Notes: a model not told the origin generated them from the letters alone. Counted from the stretch's first letter, positions 44,211 to 53,279 are shown. The stretch is 64,000 nt of DNA from Brumimicrobium mesophilum (GCF_003025005.1 NZ_PVSS01000006.1:204658-268657), one strand, 5' to 3'. Numbers and translations are program-made.

Positions 44211-44456
44211 ATTTTGAAAAATATTGATTGTTTTATAATCCAAATATAGCAAAGAATGAAAACATTCGTTGTAGTTCGATTAAAACAAAGTCTTACTTCA
44301 AATGAAAATTACGACAGCGAACATTTAGTTATTTTGAAAAAGTGAAAAAGGAGTGGTTTGAGGTAGTTGATAAAAAAATCGGTAGAATGATTGAGAAAGA
44401 ATGTATCTTTTGTCATCTTAGATTAGAACTTATGTTTTAAAATGTATTCAATAGTA
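44211..44456. other. Intergenic region
   Basis: 246 bases with little of note. The plus strand holds a 45-codon frame without an ATG (containing KKEWFEVVDKK) that I do not consider a gene. Confidence 0.4.
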
Positions 44457-44627
44457 CTATTCAATATCAATTAATTCAAGAATTTTTTCCAGGCTGACTT
44501 GTCTTGGTGTTACCGTAACCATATTAGGTCCGGAATAATAACGCAATGAAAATTTTTGGGATTCCTTGATTTTCTCCATTATAGGCAAAGGAATGGCGTA
44601 TTTTATTCTAACGATTTTTTTATTTTT
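44457..44627 (-). pseudogene. Severed C-terminal part of the interrupted lipoprotein
   Basis: Directly after the TAA at 44628-44630 the same frame stays open for 56 codons to a TAG at 44457: KIVRIKYAIPLPIMEKIK, SLRYYSGPNMVTVTPRQVSL, EKILELIDIE. The sequence is well formed, with the amphipathic pattern of a structured domain, and continues the beta-rich region of the upstream protein. An internal ATG (MEKIKESQ) is unlikely to be a real start. Best read as the end of one gene cut by a nonsense codon. Confidence 0.7.
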
Positions 44628-45086
44628 TTATGTATAGCTCGTCACCACAGAAACATTGGATGAATCCGCAGTTAAAATATCCGATTTATTCTCCTTTGTT
44701 TCTCTAATGTTGTCCACCTCAAGTTCTTTAACCACCATTGGAAATGCAACTTCATCAATTATGATAAATACTTTCTCCTCTAACTTGTAGCTTGTCGCTG
44801 ATAATTCGAGATAATCATAAGCTGTAAAAGTCGTTTTCCCTTCTGAATCGACTTCTTTAATGAGATCTTGCACCATATATTTTACTGCATTTCTATCACC
44901 TTTAGGAAAAACAAAATGCTTTAGTTCATATCGTTGCGTATTATAGACTACATCCTTCGTGATAAAAATCTCATTATAAATTTTTTCATTAAAGCAACTG
45001 TTGAGAGTGAAGGGAAGAATGAAAATCATTATAAAATATAGCAACGCTTTCTTATAAAGCGATTTTGTGAATTTTAGTTTGTTCAT
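44628..45086 (-). CDS. Lipoprotein of unknown function, interrupted by in-frame TAA
   Basis: 152 residues as it stands, from the ATG at 45086 (MNKLKFTKSLYKKALLYF then LPFTLNSCFNEK, SPII lipobox). The mature part contains FVFPKGDRNAVKYMVQDLIK, FTAYDYLELSATSYK and VFIIIDEVAFPMVVKELEVD. It ends VVTSYT then TAA, but the frame goes on for another 56 sensible codons, so the intact gene would give about 209 residues. No family recognised. A longer frame to 45197 exists without signal. Either the strain carries a broken gene or there is a sequence error or, less likely, readthrough. Confidence 0.7.
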   Translation of the reverse strand: MNKLKFTKSLYKKALLYFIMIFILPFTLNSCFNEKIYNEIFITKDVVYNTQRYELKHFVFPKGDRNAVKYMVQDLIKEVDSEGKTTFTAYDYLELSATSYKLEEKVFIIIDEVAFPMVVKELEVDNIRETKENKSDILTADSSNVSVVTSYT

Positions 45087-45248
45087 AGGATTTGGAAATT
45101 TATAGTGTAGCAGGTTAAAAGTAATAAACTTTTCGAAATAATATGATGAGGAGGCTTGAGGGGTTAAATAAATTATTTTATCCTTCAAAACTAACAATCA
45201 CTTTCGATGTATCTTGATTCCAAAAACAAATAAAATGCAAGAATTCTA

Positions 45249-45626
45249 TCAATACATCTTATTTGCATTCGCCGATTTTTCTGGAATCTGCTGAATAGAA
45301 TCCCAATGTTCGCAAATCTTCCCATTTTCATCAAATCTAAAAAAGTCCATCGTAATGTATTGATCATTGTCTGGCCAAATTTGATACGTATGCAGTGCTA
45401 CTAAATCTCCTTCTGAAATACACCTGACGAATTCAATAGATTTTTCTGGATATTCTACCTTCATTCTTTCGAAATAGGCAATAAATCCTTCTGTTCCATT
45501 GGCTACATCTGGATTGTGTTGAATGTATTCACTGCCAACATATTTCTTTACTGCCTCTCTTGGATTTCCTTCATACGCCATTTTGTAAAATGAAATAGCG
45601 TTTTCCTTGTTCTGTTTTATGTTCAT
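45249..45626 (-). CDS. SnoaL-like (NTF2 fold) protein
   Basis: 125 residues forming a single SnoaL-like polyketide-cyclase/NTF2 domain: NKENAISFYKMAYEGNPREAV, YIQHNPDVANGTEGFIAYFE, then EFVRCISEGDLVALHTYQIWP, MDFFRFDENGKICEHWDSIQ. The Y-x-Q-H-N and F-R-x-x-x-G-K-I-x-E-H-W blocks are the family signatures. These proteins bind or isomerise small molecules, and many are of unknown function. Cytoplasmic. It starts 12 bases after the stop of the propeller lipoprotein and so belongs to that operon. Confidence 0.9.
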   Translation of the reverse strand: MNIKQNKENAISFYKMAYEGNPREAVKKYVGSEYIQHNPDVANGTEGFIAYFERMKVEYPEKSIEFVRCISEGDLVALHTYQIWPDNDQYITMDFFRFDENGKICEHWDSIQQIPEKSANANKMY

Positions 45627-45638
45627 TTTATTTCTGTA

Positions 45639-46697
45639 TTAGAATAAGCGTTCAAAGGTTTGATTATTAAGTATATAAACACCATTAGCAATTGAAAATA
45701 GTAAGTTTCCGTCTCGATCAACGTAAATGTACCAAACCATTTTTGAGGCGATTTTATCATTAATGGTGTAATTTTTCATTGTTTTTCCATCGAATTTCCA
45801 TGCTCCTGTATCTCTGTCGCCAAACCAAATGTCTCCATTTTTATCCTCTTGAATCGCAAACACGTGTTCAAGCGTTCCTTCGGGTGACAAGTCTCCGCTT
45901 TTTTTGCTATTTTCATGAATTAATCCTTGCTCTAGTGAAAAATTAGTGACAGAATCACCTGTTAAAAGTAAAACACCAATTCCATTATTTCCTATCCATG
46001 TCCTTTCTTGAGAATCAACAAATACACTGCGAATATGTAATTCTTCTCCTGGGTTAAGGTTTAATTTTTTATGATCAAAAATATGGAGTTCATTTCCATC
46101 AAATTTAAACAAGGCTGAATAAGTCGCTATCCAAACATTGTCATTTTTATCCGTAGTAATTCCCGTAACTTCCAGGGTATTGTATGGATTAACTTTCGTT
46201 GTTGTTGGAAAAGTTAAAAAATTAAGCTTTTGTCCATCAAATCGATTTACTCCTTCATTTCTTCCCGCAGTGAACCATAAATCACCATTTGAGTTTTTCC
46301 ATTCTTCTATAGGATTCTCTGTTTTTGTATTGAAGTTTGTGATGTTTTTTCCATCATACATACTCACTCCTTTGGCTGTTCCAAACCAAATATTCCCCTT
46401 TTTATCTTCTTGAATAGTGCGTACTTGGTTGTCAATTAAGCCGTCTTCTTTGGAAAAATATTGAAAAGATTTTCCGTCAAATAGCGCTACACCTTCATTG
46501 TGACTACCTAACCAATAATTTCCTTTGCTATCGTGAAAAATGGACCGAATTTCTGATGTAAATTTTAAAGTGTCACTATTACTGTTAATTTCTAGTTGAT
46601 TTTCCACCCTTTCATTTTCTGAAGTTTTATTTTCAACGCACGAAATGTTAAGTGAAAAAATGAGGGTAAGTGAGAGTACTTTTATTAATTGGATCAT
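45639..46697 (-). CDS. Two-component-regulator propeller-repeat lipoprotein
   Basis: 352 residues from the ATG at 46697 (MIQLIKVLSLTLIFSLNISC, SPII lipobox); the frame extends 17 codons further but that would bury the signal. The mature protein is a set of Reg_prop repeats (IFHDSKGNYWLGSHNEGVAL, IQEDKKGNIWFGTAKGVSMY, ITTDKNDNVWIATYSALFKF, VDSQERTWIGNNGIGVLLL, IQEDKNGDIWFGDRDTGAW), i.e. a seven-bladed propeller like the sensor half of Bacteroides hybrid two-component systems but here a stand-alone lipoprotein without kinase. Starts one base after the X-Pro peptidase stop. Confidence 0.9.
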   Translation of the reverse strand: MIQLIKVLSLTLIFSLNISCVENKTSENERVENQLEINSNSDTLKFTSEIRSIFHDSKGNYWLGSHNEGVALFDGKSFQYFSKEDGLIDNQVRTIQEDKKGNIWFGTAKGVSMYDGKNITNFNTKTENPIEEWKNSNGDLWFTAGRNEGVNRFDGQKLNFLTFPTTTKVNPYNTLEVTGITTDKNDNVWIATYSALFKFDGNELHIFDHKKLNLNPGEELHIRSVFVDSQERTWIGNNGIGVLLLTGDSVTNFSLEQGLIHENSKKSGDLSPEGTLEHVFAIQEDKNGDIWFGDRDTGAWKFDGKTMKNYTINDKIASKMVWYIYVDRDGNLLFSIANGVYILNNQTFERLF

Positions 46698-46698
46698 T

Positions 46699-48564
46699 TT
46701 ATTTTGAGTTTTTCGTTGCTTCCTTATACTTTTCAATTCCTCCAACAATCGGTAAAGTTAAAGTTGTTGAATTCGGATCAATAATCAATTTTGTTCCAGG
46801 TTCAGGTCTTATAGTGAATTCATTGTCACTAGAAAAAATCATTAATCCAATTTGTTGACCTTTTGGAATAATTTGATCGTCGGGCATTAGTTCAAATGAA
46901 ACTTGATAAAATTCACCTTCTTTCAGTGCTTCGCCTTTGGTCAATGATTTGTGATTTTGTGGATCCGCCCAACCACGATTGATAATGTTATCGTTGATAT
47001 CTGCACGTTTTTCATCATTCCAAGGCAAAGAAACCAACCAAACGGAAAGATTTGCAGCTGGTTTGTCACTTCCCAATCGAATGGAAACTTGAGGAACACC
47101 GGAAATACGAATGTCTTCTTTTAAAATTGGTGTGACAAAAAGTAATCTGTGTTTTGCATTTATGGAATCTATCAAATCTTCTCCTTTAATTGATGAATCG
47201 TCAATTAAGGTGTCCAATTCTTGTGGAGTAGGCATTTCAAATTGGAGTTTTCCAACTTCATTTTTATCATTTTGAATGTGTAAAACAAGATCTGAAGCTT
47301 CCATATCAGGATAACTAGGATAATAGGCTAGGTATTTATTGAGTACTCTTTCGATTAAAACTTCAGGTTGATTTTCTACGTTATTCTCAATTCCGTGTAA
47401 ATACTTTGTAAACCAACTGTTCATCATGTGAAAAGGAGGTTCTCCACCATGTCCCTCTTGATGATAGTAGAGTCGCACGGGTAAACCTTTTTCTTTTGCA
47501 GCTTGATAAAATCTAAAGCTGTGTTCTGGCATCACGTTCCAATCATTAAAACCATGTGCCATTATCATTGCTGCCTTCATGCTGTCAATTTTGTTCAAAT
47601 AATCGCGGCTAGGCCAAAATTCATTGTAATCCCCTGTAATTCTGTCTTGATTCTTTTTTAGAATTTCATCTCTTACTTTAGCATTATTCTGTTTACGTTT
47701 TGATTTTTCGCCACTGTTGATCATGTCGTAAAGTACATCCATGTCCTCACCTAAGTAACCCCCAGGCGACCTCACCAAACCATTGGATCGGTAATAAGGA
47801 TAAAATGAAGTGACTGGTGCCACAGGAATAATTGCTTTTAATCCTTCGACTCCGGTCGTTGCTGCAGCAATACATAAAGTTCCGTTGTAAGAAGTTCCGG
47901 TCATTCCCACTTTCCCTGTACTCCAATAAGCGTGAATTTCTTCATTTCCTTTTCGTGTGGAAAATCCTTTTTCGCGACCACAAAGCCAATCTATTACTGC
48001 TTTTGGAGCGAGGGATTCGTTTTCTCCTCCTATAGTTGGTGCTCCATCAGAAAGTCCTGTTCCTGGTGAAGAAGAATATACCATAATATATCCTCTTGGA
48101 ACCCAAGTTCTGTCCATTGAAGTTGAATAAAATGGTCTTTTCTTTCTGGTGTTAATGTTTCTACTTTTATGTGGTTTTCCAATTTCACCAATTTCATGGT
48201 CAACGTTCCACAGGTATTTTTTCCTCGAATTGGTTAGTAATGTCCAAATTCTTAATCCAAAATAAGGACTAGAATTATAAATCACTGGAAGTTGAAGCTT
48301 TTGACTGTCTGTTTGATATGGTCGGGTAACAAAAACATGCATTCTGTCTTTTTTGCCATCATTGTCCGAATCAAAGTCGGTTTCTACCCAAAGTTCTTCT
48401 TTGATCCATGCTTTTTCGTCTGAGAATTCAGGTACAACTTGTGCTGCTCCATCTCTAAAAATTGGACTTGCCGGCTTTTGATTTTTAGAATCTTGGTCTT
48501 GCGCCAAAACAAATGGAGATAAAACTAAAAAAAGAAAGGCTGTTGCAATGGTTTGTACTTTCAT
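46699..48564 (-). CDS. Secreted CocE/NonD-type X-Pro dipeptidyl-peptidase
   Basis: 621 residues: signal peptide (MKVQTIATAFLFLVLSPFVLA), an alpha/beta-hydrolase domain of peptidase family S15 (about 50-400) and a C-terminal jelly-roll (about 430-610, with ISGVPQVSIRLGSDKPAANL and FTIRPEPGTKLIIDPNSTTL). The triad is Ser225 in GMTGTSYNGTL, Asp341 in HGFNDWNVMP and His372 in QEGHGGEP. YSSSPGTGLSDG precedes the elbow as in the family. It removes Xaa-Pro dipeptides or opens acyl esters such as glutaryl-7-ACA in relatives; with a signal peptide it is periplasmic. First gene of an operon with the propeller lipoprotein and SnoaL-like protein. Confidence 0.93.
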   Translation of the reverse strand: MKVQTIATAFLFLVLSPFVLAQDQDSKNQKPASPIFRDGAAQVVPEFSDEKAWIKEELWVETDFDSDNDGKKDRMHVFVTRPYQTDSQKLQLPVIYNSSPYFGLRIWTLLTNSRKKYLWNVDHEIGEIGKPHKSRNINTRKKRPFYSTSMDRTWVPRGYIMVYSSSPGTGLSDGAPTIGGENESLAPKAVIDWLCGREKGFSTRKGNEEIHAYWSTGKVGMTGTSYNGTLCIAAATTGVEGLKAIIPVAPVTSFYPYYRSNGLVRSPGGYLGEDMDVLYDMINSGEKSKRKQNNAKVRDEILKKNQDRITGDYNEFWPSRDYLNKIDSMKAAMIMAHGFNDWNVMPEHSFRFYQAAKEKGLPVRLYYHQEGHGGEPPFHMMNSWFTKYLHGIENNVENQPEVLIERVLNKYLAYYPSYPDMEASDLVLHIQNDKNEVGKLQFEMPTPQELDTLIDDSSIKGEDLIDSINAKHRLLFVTPILKEDIRISGVPQVSIRLGSDKPAANLSVWLVSLPWNDEKRADINDNIINRGWADPQNHKSLTKGEALKEGEFYQVSFELMPDDQIIPKGQQIGLMIFSSDNEFTIRPEPGTKLIIDPNSTTLTLPIVGGIEKYKEATKNSK

Positions 48565-48791
48565 TTTCTGAAAATAACACTTTATATTTTTTTCGTGAAT
48601 TTACAAGCTGTTTTTTTGAAATCATTATAGTCAAAATGAATAGTTGAAACAGTGTGTGTGAATTTTGTAATGATTTGAAAAGTAGTGATTAAAGAGGTTG
48701 GTAAAGTTTAAAATAATATAATATTAGGGTAATATTTAAAAAAAAGTAAATGCATTTATTTGCATAGTTCATTTGAAAATTAGAATTAACT
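48565..48791. other. Divergent intergenic region
   Basis: 227 bases between the X-Pro peptidase and permease genes. ATGCATTTATTTGCAT at 48750-48765 is an imperfect palindrome that could bind a regulator of the permease operon. No clean -33/-7 pair found. Confidence 0.35.
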
Positions 48792-49748
48792 ATGGAGATA
48801 TTGATAATGTATTTAGGGTTTTTCTTGGCTGCTTACTCCGTGGTTGGAAATGATACTATACAAACATTAGGAACTTTTTTAAGCTCAAATGAACGTAAAA
48901 AATGGTGGGTTTTATGGATTTTCGCAGGAGGAATTCTAGCTCTGACATTGATTTATGGTTACTTGGAGTACGATGGTGATGTTTCTTATGGCAGGTTGGT
49001 TAAATATCCTTTACCTGAACCTTTCGCATGGTATTATTTATTGCCTCCGATAGTTTTAATGCTCCTTACACGTACTGGAATTCCTGTGAGTACCTCATTT
49101 TTAATTCTTACTTTTTTCAATGAAAAGAATTTAACCAGTATGGTTTCAAAATCAATTTCTGGTTATTTGGTTGCATTTATAGCGGCAATTTTTTTATATT
49201 TAATTATCTCTAAGGTGGTTGAAAAGAAATTTGTTGAAAATCCAATCACCAGAAAACAGAGAAATATTTGGACCGTTTTACAATGGTTGTCGACAGGTTT
49301 TTTATGGTCACAATGGCTGATCCAAGATTTTGCTAATATTTATGTTTATTTACCTAGACAGTTAAATGTATGGGAACTCTTGGGTTCATTGGTGATTATA
49401 TTAGTTCTATTGGCTTATATAATCAAATCAAAAGGAGGGGCAATTCAAAGTATTATTCGCTCCAAAACCAATACGGTTGATATCCGTTCTGCAACAATTA
49501 TTGATTTTACCTATGGAGTGGTATTGTTCTACTTTAAAGAAATGAACAACGTACCGATGAGTACAACTTGGGTGTTTATAGGGATTTTAGCAGGTAGAGA
49601 AATTGCGTTAAACTTCGTGTTGCGTAAGAACGATGCGCGTAAGGATATGTTTAAAAGCTTAGGAATGGATTTACTCAAAGTTTTCATTGGGTTAATCGTA
49701 AGTATTGCGTTGGTTTATGGGGTGAAATTTATTGCGACTTCAATTTAA
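48792..49748 (+). CDS. PiT-like (PHO4 superfamily) membrane permease
   Basis: 318 residues with about eight to nine transmembrane helices. Two internal half-repeats can be seen: near the N-terminus VGNDTIQTLGTFLSSN and GIPVSTSFLILTFF, and later IQDFANIYVYLPRQL and VPMSTTWVFIGILAGREIAL. The G-N-D motif followed by P-V/M-S-T-S/T is the duplicated signature of inorganic phosphate transporters of the PiT family (GANDxxN, VSTTH). The N-terminal Asp-Asn motif is retained but the second copy is QDFAN. The sequence lacks the long loop of classic PiT and may carry another anion. Operon with a universal stress protein 26 bases downstream. Inner membrane. Confidence 0.7.
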   Translation: MEILIMYLGFFLAAYSVVGNDTIQTLGTFLSSNERKKWWVLWIFAGGILALTLIYGYLEYDGDVSYGRLVKYPLPEPFAWYYLLPPIVLMLLTRTGIPVSTSFLILTFFNEKNLTSMVSKSISGYLVAFIAAIFLYLIISKVVEKKFVENPITRKQRNIWTVLQWLSTGFLWSQWLIQDFANIYVYLPRQLNVWELLGSLVIILVLLAYIIKSKGGAIQSIIRSKTNTVDIRSATIIDFTYGVVLFYFKEMNNVPMSTTWVFIGILAGREIALNFVLRKNDARKDMFKSLGMDLLKVFIGLIVSIALVYGVKFIATSI

Positions 49749-49774
49749 TTAGGAATTAGATAAAATTTAATATT

Positions 49775-50617
49775 ATGAAACATATTTTATTTCCAACAGA
49801 CTTTTCAGAGATTTCTCTAAATGCTTTTGCTTATGCCATGGAATATGCTCAAAAGCTAGAAGCTACTTTAATTGTTTACCATGCCTACAATGAAAAAGCA
49901 ATGGTAGATGAAAATATTAAGTCCGTTTACGATAAAATTGATATTGATAATTTTAGAAATAAAAAGGATAAATTTCCGCCTTTTCAAAAGCTGATTAAAG
50001 AAAGTGAAAAAGGTGATTTAAAGGTGAAATATATCGTTGATGAAGGTGTTTTCGTAGATTCATTGTTTCAATATGTCGCCAAACGAACTGAGAAAATTGA
50101 ATTGATTATCATGGGAACTCGAAAAGGTGGAAAAAGTAGTCTTTTCAATATTTTCATGGAAACAAATACCATAAGAATTCTAGAAGAAATCGATAAACCT
50201 ATAATTGCAGTTCCTGAAAAAGCAAAATTTGACGGAACAATTGACAATCTAATGTTTTTGATAGATTATAGAGATGAAGAGGTTAAGCCATTGGAAAAAA
50301 TCACCAAAATTGCGAAAGAATTTGATGCGCAACTTCATGTGGTACACTTTGATTTAGCTCACGGTGAATCCATTTCTCCGTTGATGGATAACTTTAGAAA
50401 AAACTTAACTTTAAAACACAAGAACACTAAGTTTATCTCAATCGACACCATACATTTAAAGTCCTCACTCGTAGAATACTGTATGGAAAATAAAATTGAT
50501 ATTGTTTGTTTGTTGAACCAAGAACGTAACTTATATCAACGTTTATTTACTTATAGTTTAGCAGAAGATTTGATCAATCATATCGATATTCCGGTAATGG
50601 CGGTTTATAAGGAGTAA
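49775..50617 (+). CDS. Two-domain universal stress protein (UspA family)
   Basis: 280 residues made of two USP domains. The first (about 1-146) is canonical: HILFPTDFSEISLNAFAYAM, IELIIMGTRKGGKSSLFNIF (the G-x2-G-x9-G-S/T-type ATP loop appears as GTRKGGKSS) and PIIAVPEK. The second (about 155-280) is degenerate (NLMFLIDYRDEEVKPLEK, IDIVCLLNQERNLYQ, IPVMAVYKE) and lacks the ATP loop. USPs act in the cytoplasm as nucleotide-binding stress or metabolic regulators; tandem USPs next to a transporter commonly regulate it, which I infer here from the 26-base spacing. Confidence 0.92.
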   Translation: MKHILFPTDFSEISLNAFAYAMEYAQKLEATLIVYHAYNEKAMVDENIKSVYDKIDIDNFRNKKDKFPPFQKLIKESEKGDLKVKYIVDEGVFVDSLFQYVAKRTEKIELIIMGTRKGGKSSLFNIFMETNTIRILEEIDKPIIAVPEKAKFDGTIDNLMFLIDYRDEEVKPLEKITKIAKEFDAQLHVVHFDLAHGESISPLMDNFRKNLTLKHKNTKFISIDTIHLKSSLVEYCMENKIDIVCLLNQERNLYQRLFTYSLAEDLINHIDIPVMAVYKE

Positions 50618-50652
50618 ATTGCTTTACCAGTTTTCTAGATTGAATTCAACAA

Positions 50653-52173
50653 CTACGCATTTTGAGTTTGTTGCTGAAATTTTATCACAATAAATTCTGC
50701 GGGTTTAGTTAAAGCAACGCCAACTTGAATTTTTATAATGCCATGTATTACATCCTGTGATGTCATTGTCGTTCCCAAACCAACTGCTACAAAAAAAGCT
50801 TCTTCTGACTTTGCACCTGCCAAAGCGCCTTGTCGCCACAAATTATTTAAGAAATTGCTAATCAATGATTTAGTGCTCGACCAAGTAGCCGCTGTATTGG
50901 GCATAAAAGCCAATTGCGTAAGTCCATTATTTATAGATTGCTCAATCATTATCATTGTACGTCTAATTGGAATATATTTCCACTCATAATTATTCCCGTC
51001 CAAAGTGCGTGCTCCCCAAACCAATGTTCCTTTTCCTGTAAACAAACGAATAGCACATATCGATCTTCCTGAAGTTGGAGCGTTTAATTCATTGTTTTGA
51101 GCTTGATCTATCACAACTGTAGGAGAATCCACAAAATTGAACGACCTATTTGCGGGCGCTTTCCAAACTCCTCTCTCCGAGTCAACTTTTGCGTAAATTC
51201 CTGCCATTGCAGCAGAAGGAGGTAAAATATTTTTTTTCTTTAAAATCGCCTCCATCAAGATGTTATATTCTGGAATTGAGGTAGAAAGAATATTGTGAAT
51301 TTCTTCAGTTTTGGTCTGGTCTTCATTCTCTAAAACAGATGCTGATGAATTTGTCTCTGCTATTTTTTGTTTAATTTCATTAATCTGTGATTTACTCATA
51401 GAATTTTCGAAAATGCCAATCAAAGTTTGTATACTTTCAAGGTTTAAAGACTTAAAGTTTACTTCATCAATATCAATTATATTGGTGTTTAACCACGGGT
51501 AATAAGCCGCTCCATAACTGAATGAATTTGAAGAAACATTGTTCCTGAAGTTTTCTATTGGGTTAAAATTAGGGTCATCTAAGTTTTTATAGCCTTCATG
51601 AATATCTAAAATAGCGAACCTGTTTTTTTCTTGTCCACAATGCATCAACATATATTCTTGTATGCGATAACAGTCATTACTTTTAAACGCAACTGCGTCC
51701 GGAATGACCAAAATTGAGGATTCTTTTTCATTTTTTAGTTCATCAATACCTTCGGTAAAAGGTTTTATTGATTTGTAATGCATGCCTTTTCTTGTACCCG
51801 AATAAGTTCCCACAGAAACGATGTAGCAATTTCGTCCACCGTTCATAAAGAAAAGTTTAATTGAATCATAAAGAAGGAAGTAAGTGTCGGGATCTTCTTT
51901 AAGCGCATATGAAATTCCATTTAATGCGAAATCTTGTTCTTGAGGTGACGAAGCAACACTCAAACTATAGGTCCTTGAATAACCTGTTCCAAATATTTCT
52001 TCGAATTCTAAAAGCGATTCTATACGATAGGGGACATTAGTTAAATTCTTTCCATCAAGAATCACTTTTTCGGTAAATCCGATAAATGCTGGGATGGACG
52101 TCTCAACAGGAACAATTGCATTCGGAACCGGATTGATTTCTTCTATGTAAACTCCGGGCGTTTGATTTGGCAT
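50653..52173 (-). CDS. Phage-tail-sheath-like protein (contractile injection system)
   Basis: 506 residues. The start TPGVYIEEINPVPNAIVPVETSIPAFIGFTEK is the N-terminal arm of the sheath family that includes Pvc/Afp and Bacteroidota T6SS-iii-like sheath proteins. The middle contains domain I/II features (FFMNGGRNCYIVSVG, ILVIPDAVAF), and the C-terminal sheath domain carries GRSICAIRLFTGKGTLVWGA, IPIRRTMIMIEQSINNGLTQ and FFVAVGLGTTMTSQD with the closing IVIKFQQQTQ. Such proteins polymerise around a tube and contract. No tube, baseplate or AAA+ gene is adjacent, so this is an orphan copy; it may serve a cluster elsewhere or be a recruited cytoplasmic or exported protein. Confidence 0.92.
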   Translation of the reverse strand: MPNQTPGVYIEEINPVPNAIVPVETSIPAFIGFTEKVILDGKNLTNVPYRIESLLEFEEIFGTGYSRTYSLSVASSPQEQDFALNGISYALKEDPDTYFLLYDSIKLFFMNGGRNCYIVSVGTYSGTRKGMHYKSIKPFTEGIDELKNEKESSILVIPDAVAFKSNDCYRIQEYMLMHCGQEKNRFAILDIHEGYKNLDDPNFNPIENFRNNVSSNSFSYGAAYYPWLNTNIIDIDEVNFKSLNLESIQTLIGIFENSMSKSQINEIKQKIAETNSSASVLENEDQTKTEEIHNILSTSIPEYNILMEAILKKKNILPPSAAMAGIYAKVDSERGVWKAPANRSFNFVDSPTVVIDQAQNNELNAPTSGRSICAIRLFTGKGTLVWGARTLDGNNYEWKYIPIRRTMIMIEQSINNGLTQLAFMPNTAATWSSTKSLISNFLNNLWRQGALAGAKSEEAFFVAVGLGTTMTSQDVIHGIIKIQVGVALTKPAEFIVIKFQQQTQNA

Positions 52174-52305
52174 GACGACTAATTTTAGTCTTAAATATAC
52201 ACAGTTGAGAGAAGAAAAGCAATGTTAGGGGAGTCAAAAGTATAGTGATGGGTGTTTAATCAAATGAGATCTGGAAATCATTCTTAGATATTAAATGTTT
52301 CAATT

Positions 52306-52722
52306 TCAATGTTTTCCCTTCAAATAAGTTTCAGGAGTAAGCACCGCCAATTTACTTTTTGAAAAGTCCTTAAGGTTTCTAGTTAAAATTATTTTAATGT
52401 CCATATTTTCTTCAGCTGAAAAGTTTTTTAGGGCATCTTCGAAATCCTTGAATTCTGAATTGAGTGCATTTAAAACAACTTTCTTATCCATCTTTACAAT
52501 GTCAATGATCTGCAGCAATTGCTTTAGTTTTTCAATTATATATTGATGTTTACCAGCTTTGCTAAGTAAATAATAAACATTCGCAATTATTACTGGAGTT
52601 GTGAATCCATTCAATTTGTTTTGCTCACAGAGATTTAAAATCTCGGCAGAAAATTCAACAAAAGGTTCTCGGTTAAAGAAAGAATCTAGAATTACATCTG
52701 TGTCAATTAATACGTTATCCAT
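52306..52722 (-). CDS. vapC: PIN-domain toxin (VapC-like)
   Basis: 138 residues of PIN fold. N-terminal strand NVLIDTDVILDSFFNREP holds the first acidic residues; a helical middle follows; the second acidic cluster is DFEDALKNFSAEENMDIK and the end has the diagnostic ILTRNLKDFSKSKLAVLTPE. PIN toxins are Mg2+-dependent RNases acting on tRNA or mRNA. The gene begins at the base immediately after the antitoxin stop, so the two are translated together. One acidic residue of the tetrad cannot be placed with certainty. Chromosomal toxin-antitoxin module. Confidence 0.9.
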   Translation of the reverse strand: MDNVLIDTDVILDSFFNREPFVEFSAEILNLCEQNKLNGFTTPVIIANVYYLLSKAGKHQYIIEKLKQLLQIIDIVKMDKKVVLNALNSEFKDFEDALKNFSAEENMDIKIILTRNLKDFSKSKLAVLTPETYLKGKH

Positions 52723-52974
52723 CTATAAATATTTTTCTTCGATTCGTTTTTTAAGCTCCTTTTTGTAATCCATGCCTTTTGGCATTTTAAATGAACCTTT
52801 CAATGATTCAACGATTGGACTAAGTTTTTTTACATCATCTTTTTTGTCCTCCATTGTGATCATTTTTAGATAATTCTCTATCAAATCAGATAAGCTGCGA
52901 TTTTTTTCTTTCGCATAAATTTTAGCCTTCTCTATTATTTCTTGCTCAATTGTTAATGTCAATTTAGTATTCAT
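52723..52974 (-). CDS. VapB-like antitoxin (DUF6364 type)
   Basis: 83 residues: NTKLTLTIEQEIIEKAKIYA followed by KEKNRSLSDLIENYLKMIT, a ribbon-helix-helix-like N-terminal module of DUF6364 antitoxins that binds the operator, then a charged C-terminal tail (MPKGMDYKKELKKRIEEKYL) expected to wrap the toxin. Ends TAG at 52723-52725, with the PIN toxin ATG starting at the very next base. ATG at 52974. Confidence 0.85.
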   Translation of the reverse strand: MNTKLTLTIEQEIIEKAKIYAKEKNRSLSDLIENYLKMITMEDKKDDVKKLSPIVESLKGSFKMPKGMDYKKELKKRIEEKYL

Positions 52975-53069
52975 AATAATTAGTTTAAAATATTTGAATA
53001 GCTAAGTTATGAAAATAAAATGTAATACGTGCTTTTTATTAGTGTTTTATACGTGTGATAGATTTGTTG

Positions 53070-53279
53070 TTAATCTTCAATTCCATATTCATTCTTCACC
53101 CAATTCAAATAGAAATCCTTCTCGCCAAAACTTCCTTTTGAGAACGGTTTAGCTTTAGGTGTTCTGTTATTAGAAACAGTCATTACAGTAGTGAAAATCA
53201 AATCATCTTTTTGTTCGTCGTAACATTCAGGACATAAATCGGTGATAAACCTTTCTGTTTTCTTTAGAAATAAAGTACT
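53070..53279 (-). pseudogene. Severed C-terminal part of the interrupted thioredoxin-like lipoprotein
   Basis: After the TAA at 53280-53282 the frame remains open for 69 codons to a TAA at 53070, reading KKTERFITDLCPECYDEQKD, DLIFTTVMTVSNNRTPKAKP, FSKGSFGEKDFYLNWVKNEY and GIED. The text looks fully coding and completes a periplasmic thioredoxin-like domain; CPEC is preserved. It has no start codon of its own beyond an internal ATG. Best read as the end of the upstream gene, cut off by a nonsense mutation. Confidence 0.72.

Noticed and set aside
44270..44440. 45-codon plus-strand frame containing KKEWFEVVDKK
   Set aside because: No ATG, GTG or TTG start near its beginning, no ribosome site, no family; too short to support.
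48750..48765. ATGCATTTATTTGCAT as an operator
   Set aside because: The inverted repeat is imperfect and very AT-rich; chance occurrence is likely without a second copy.
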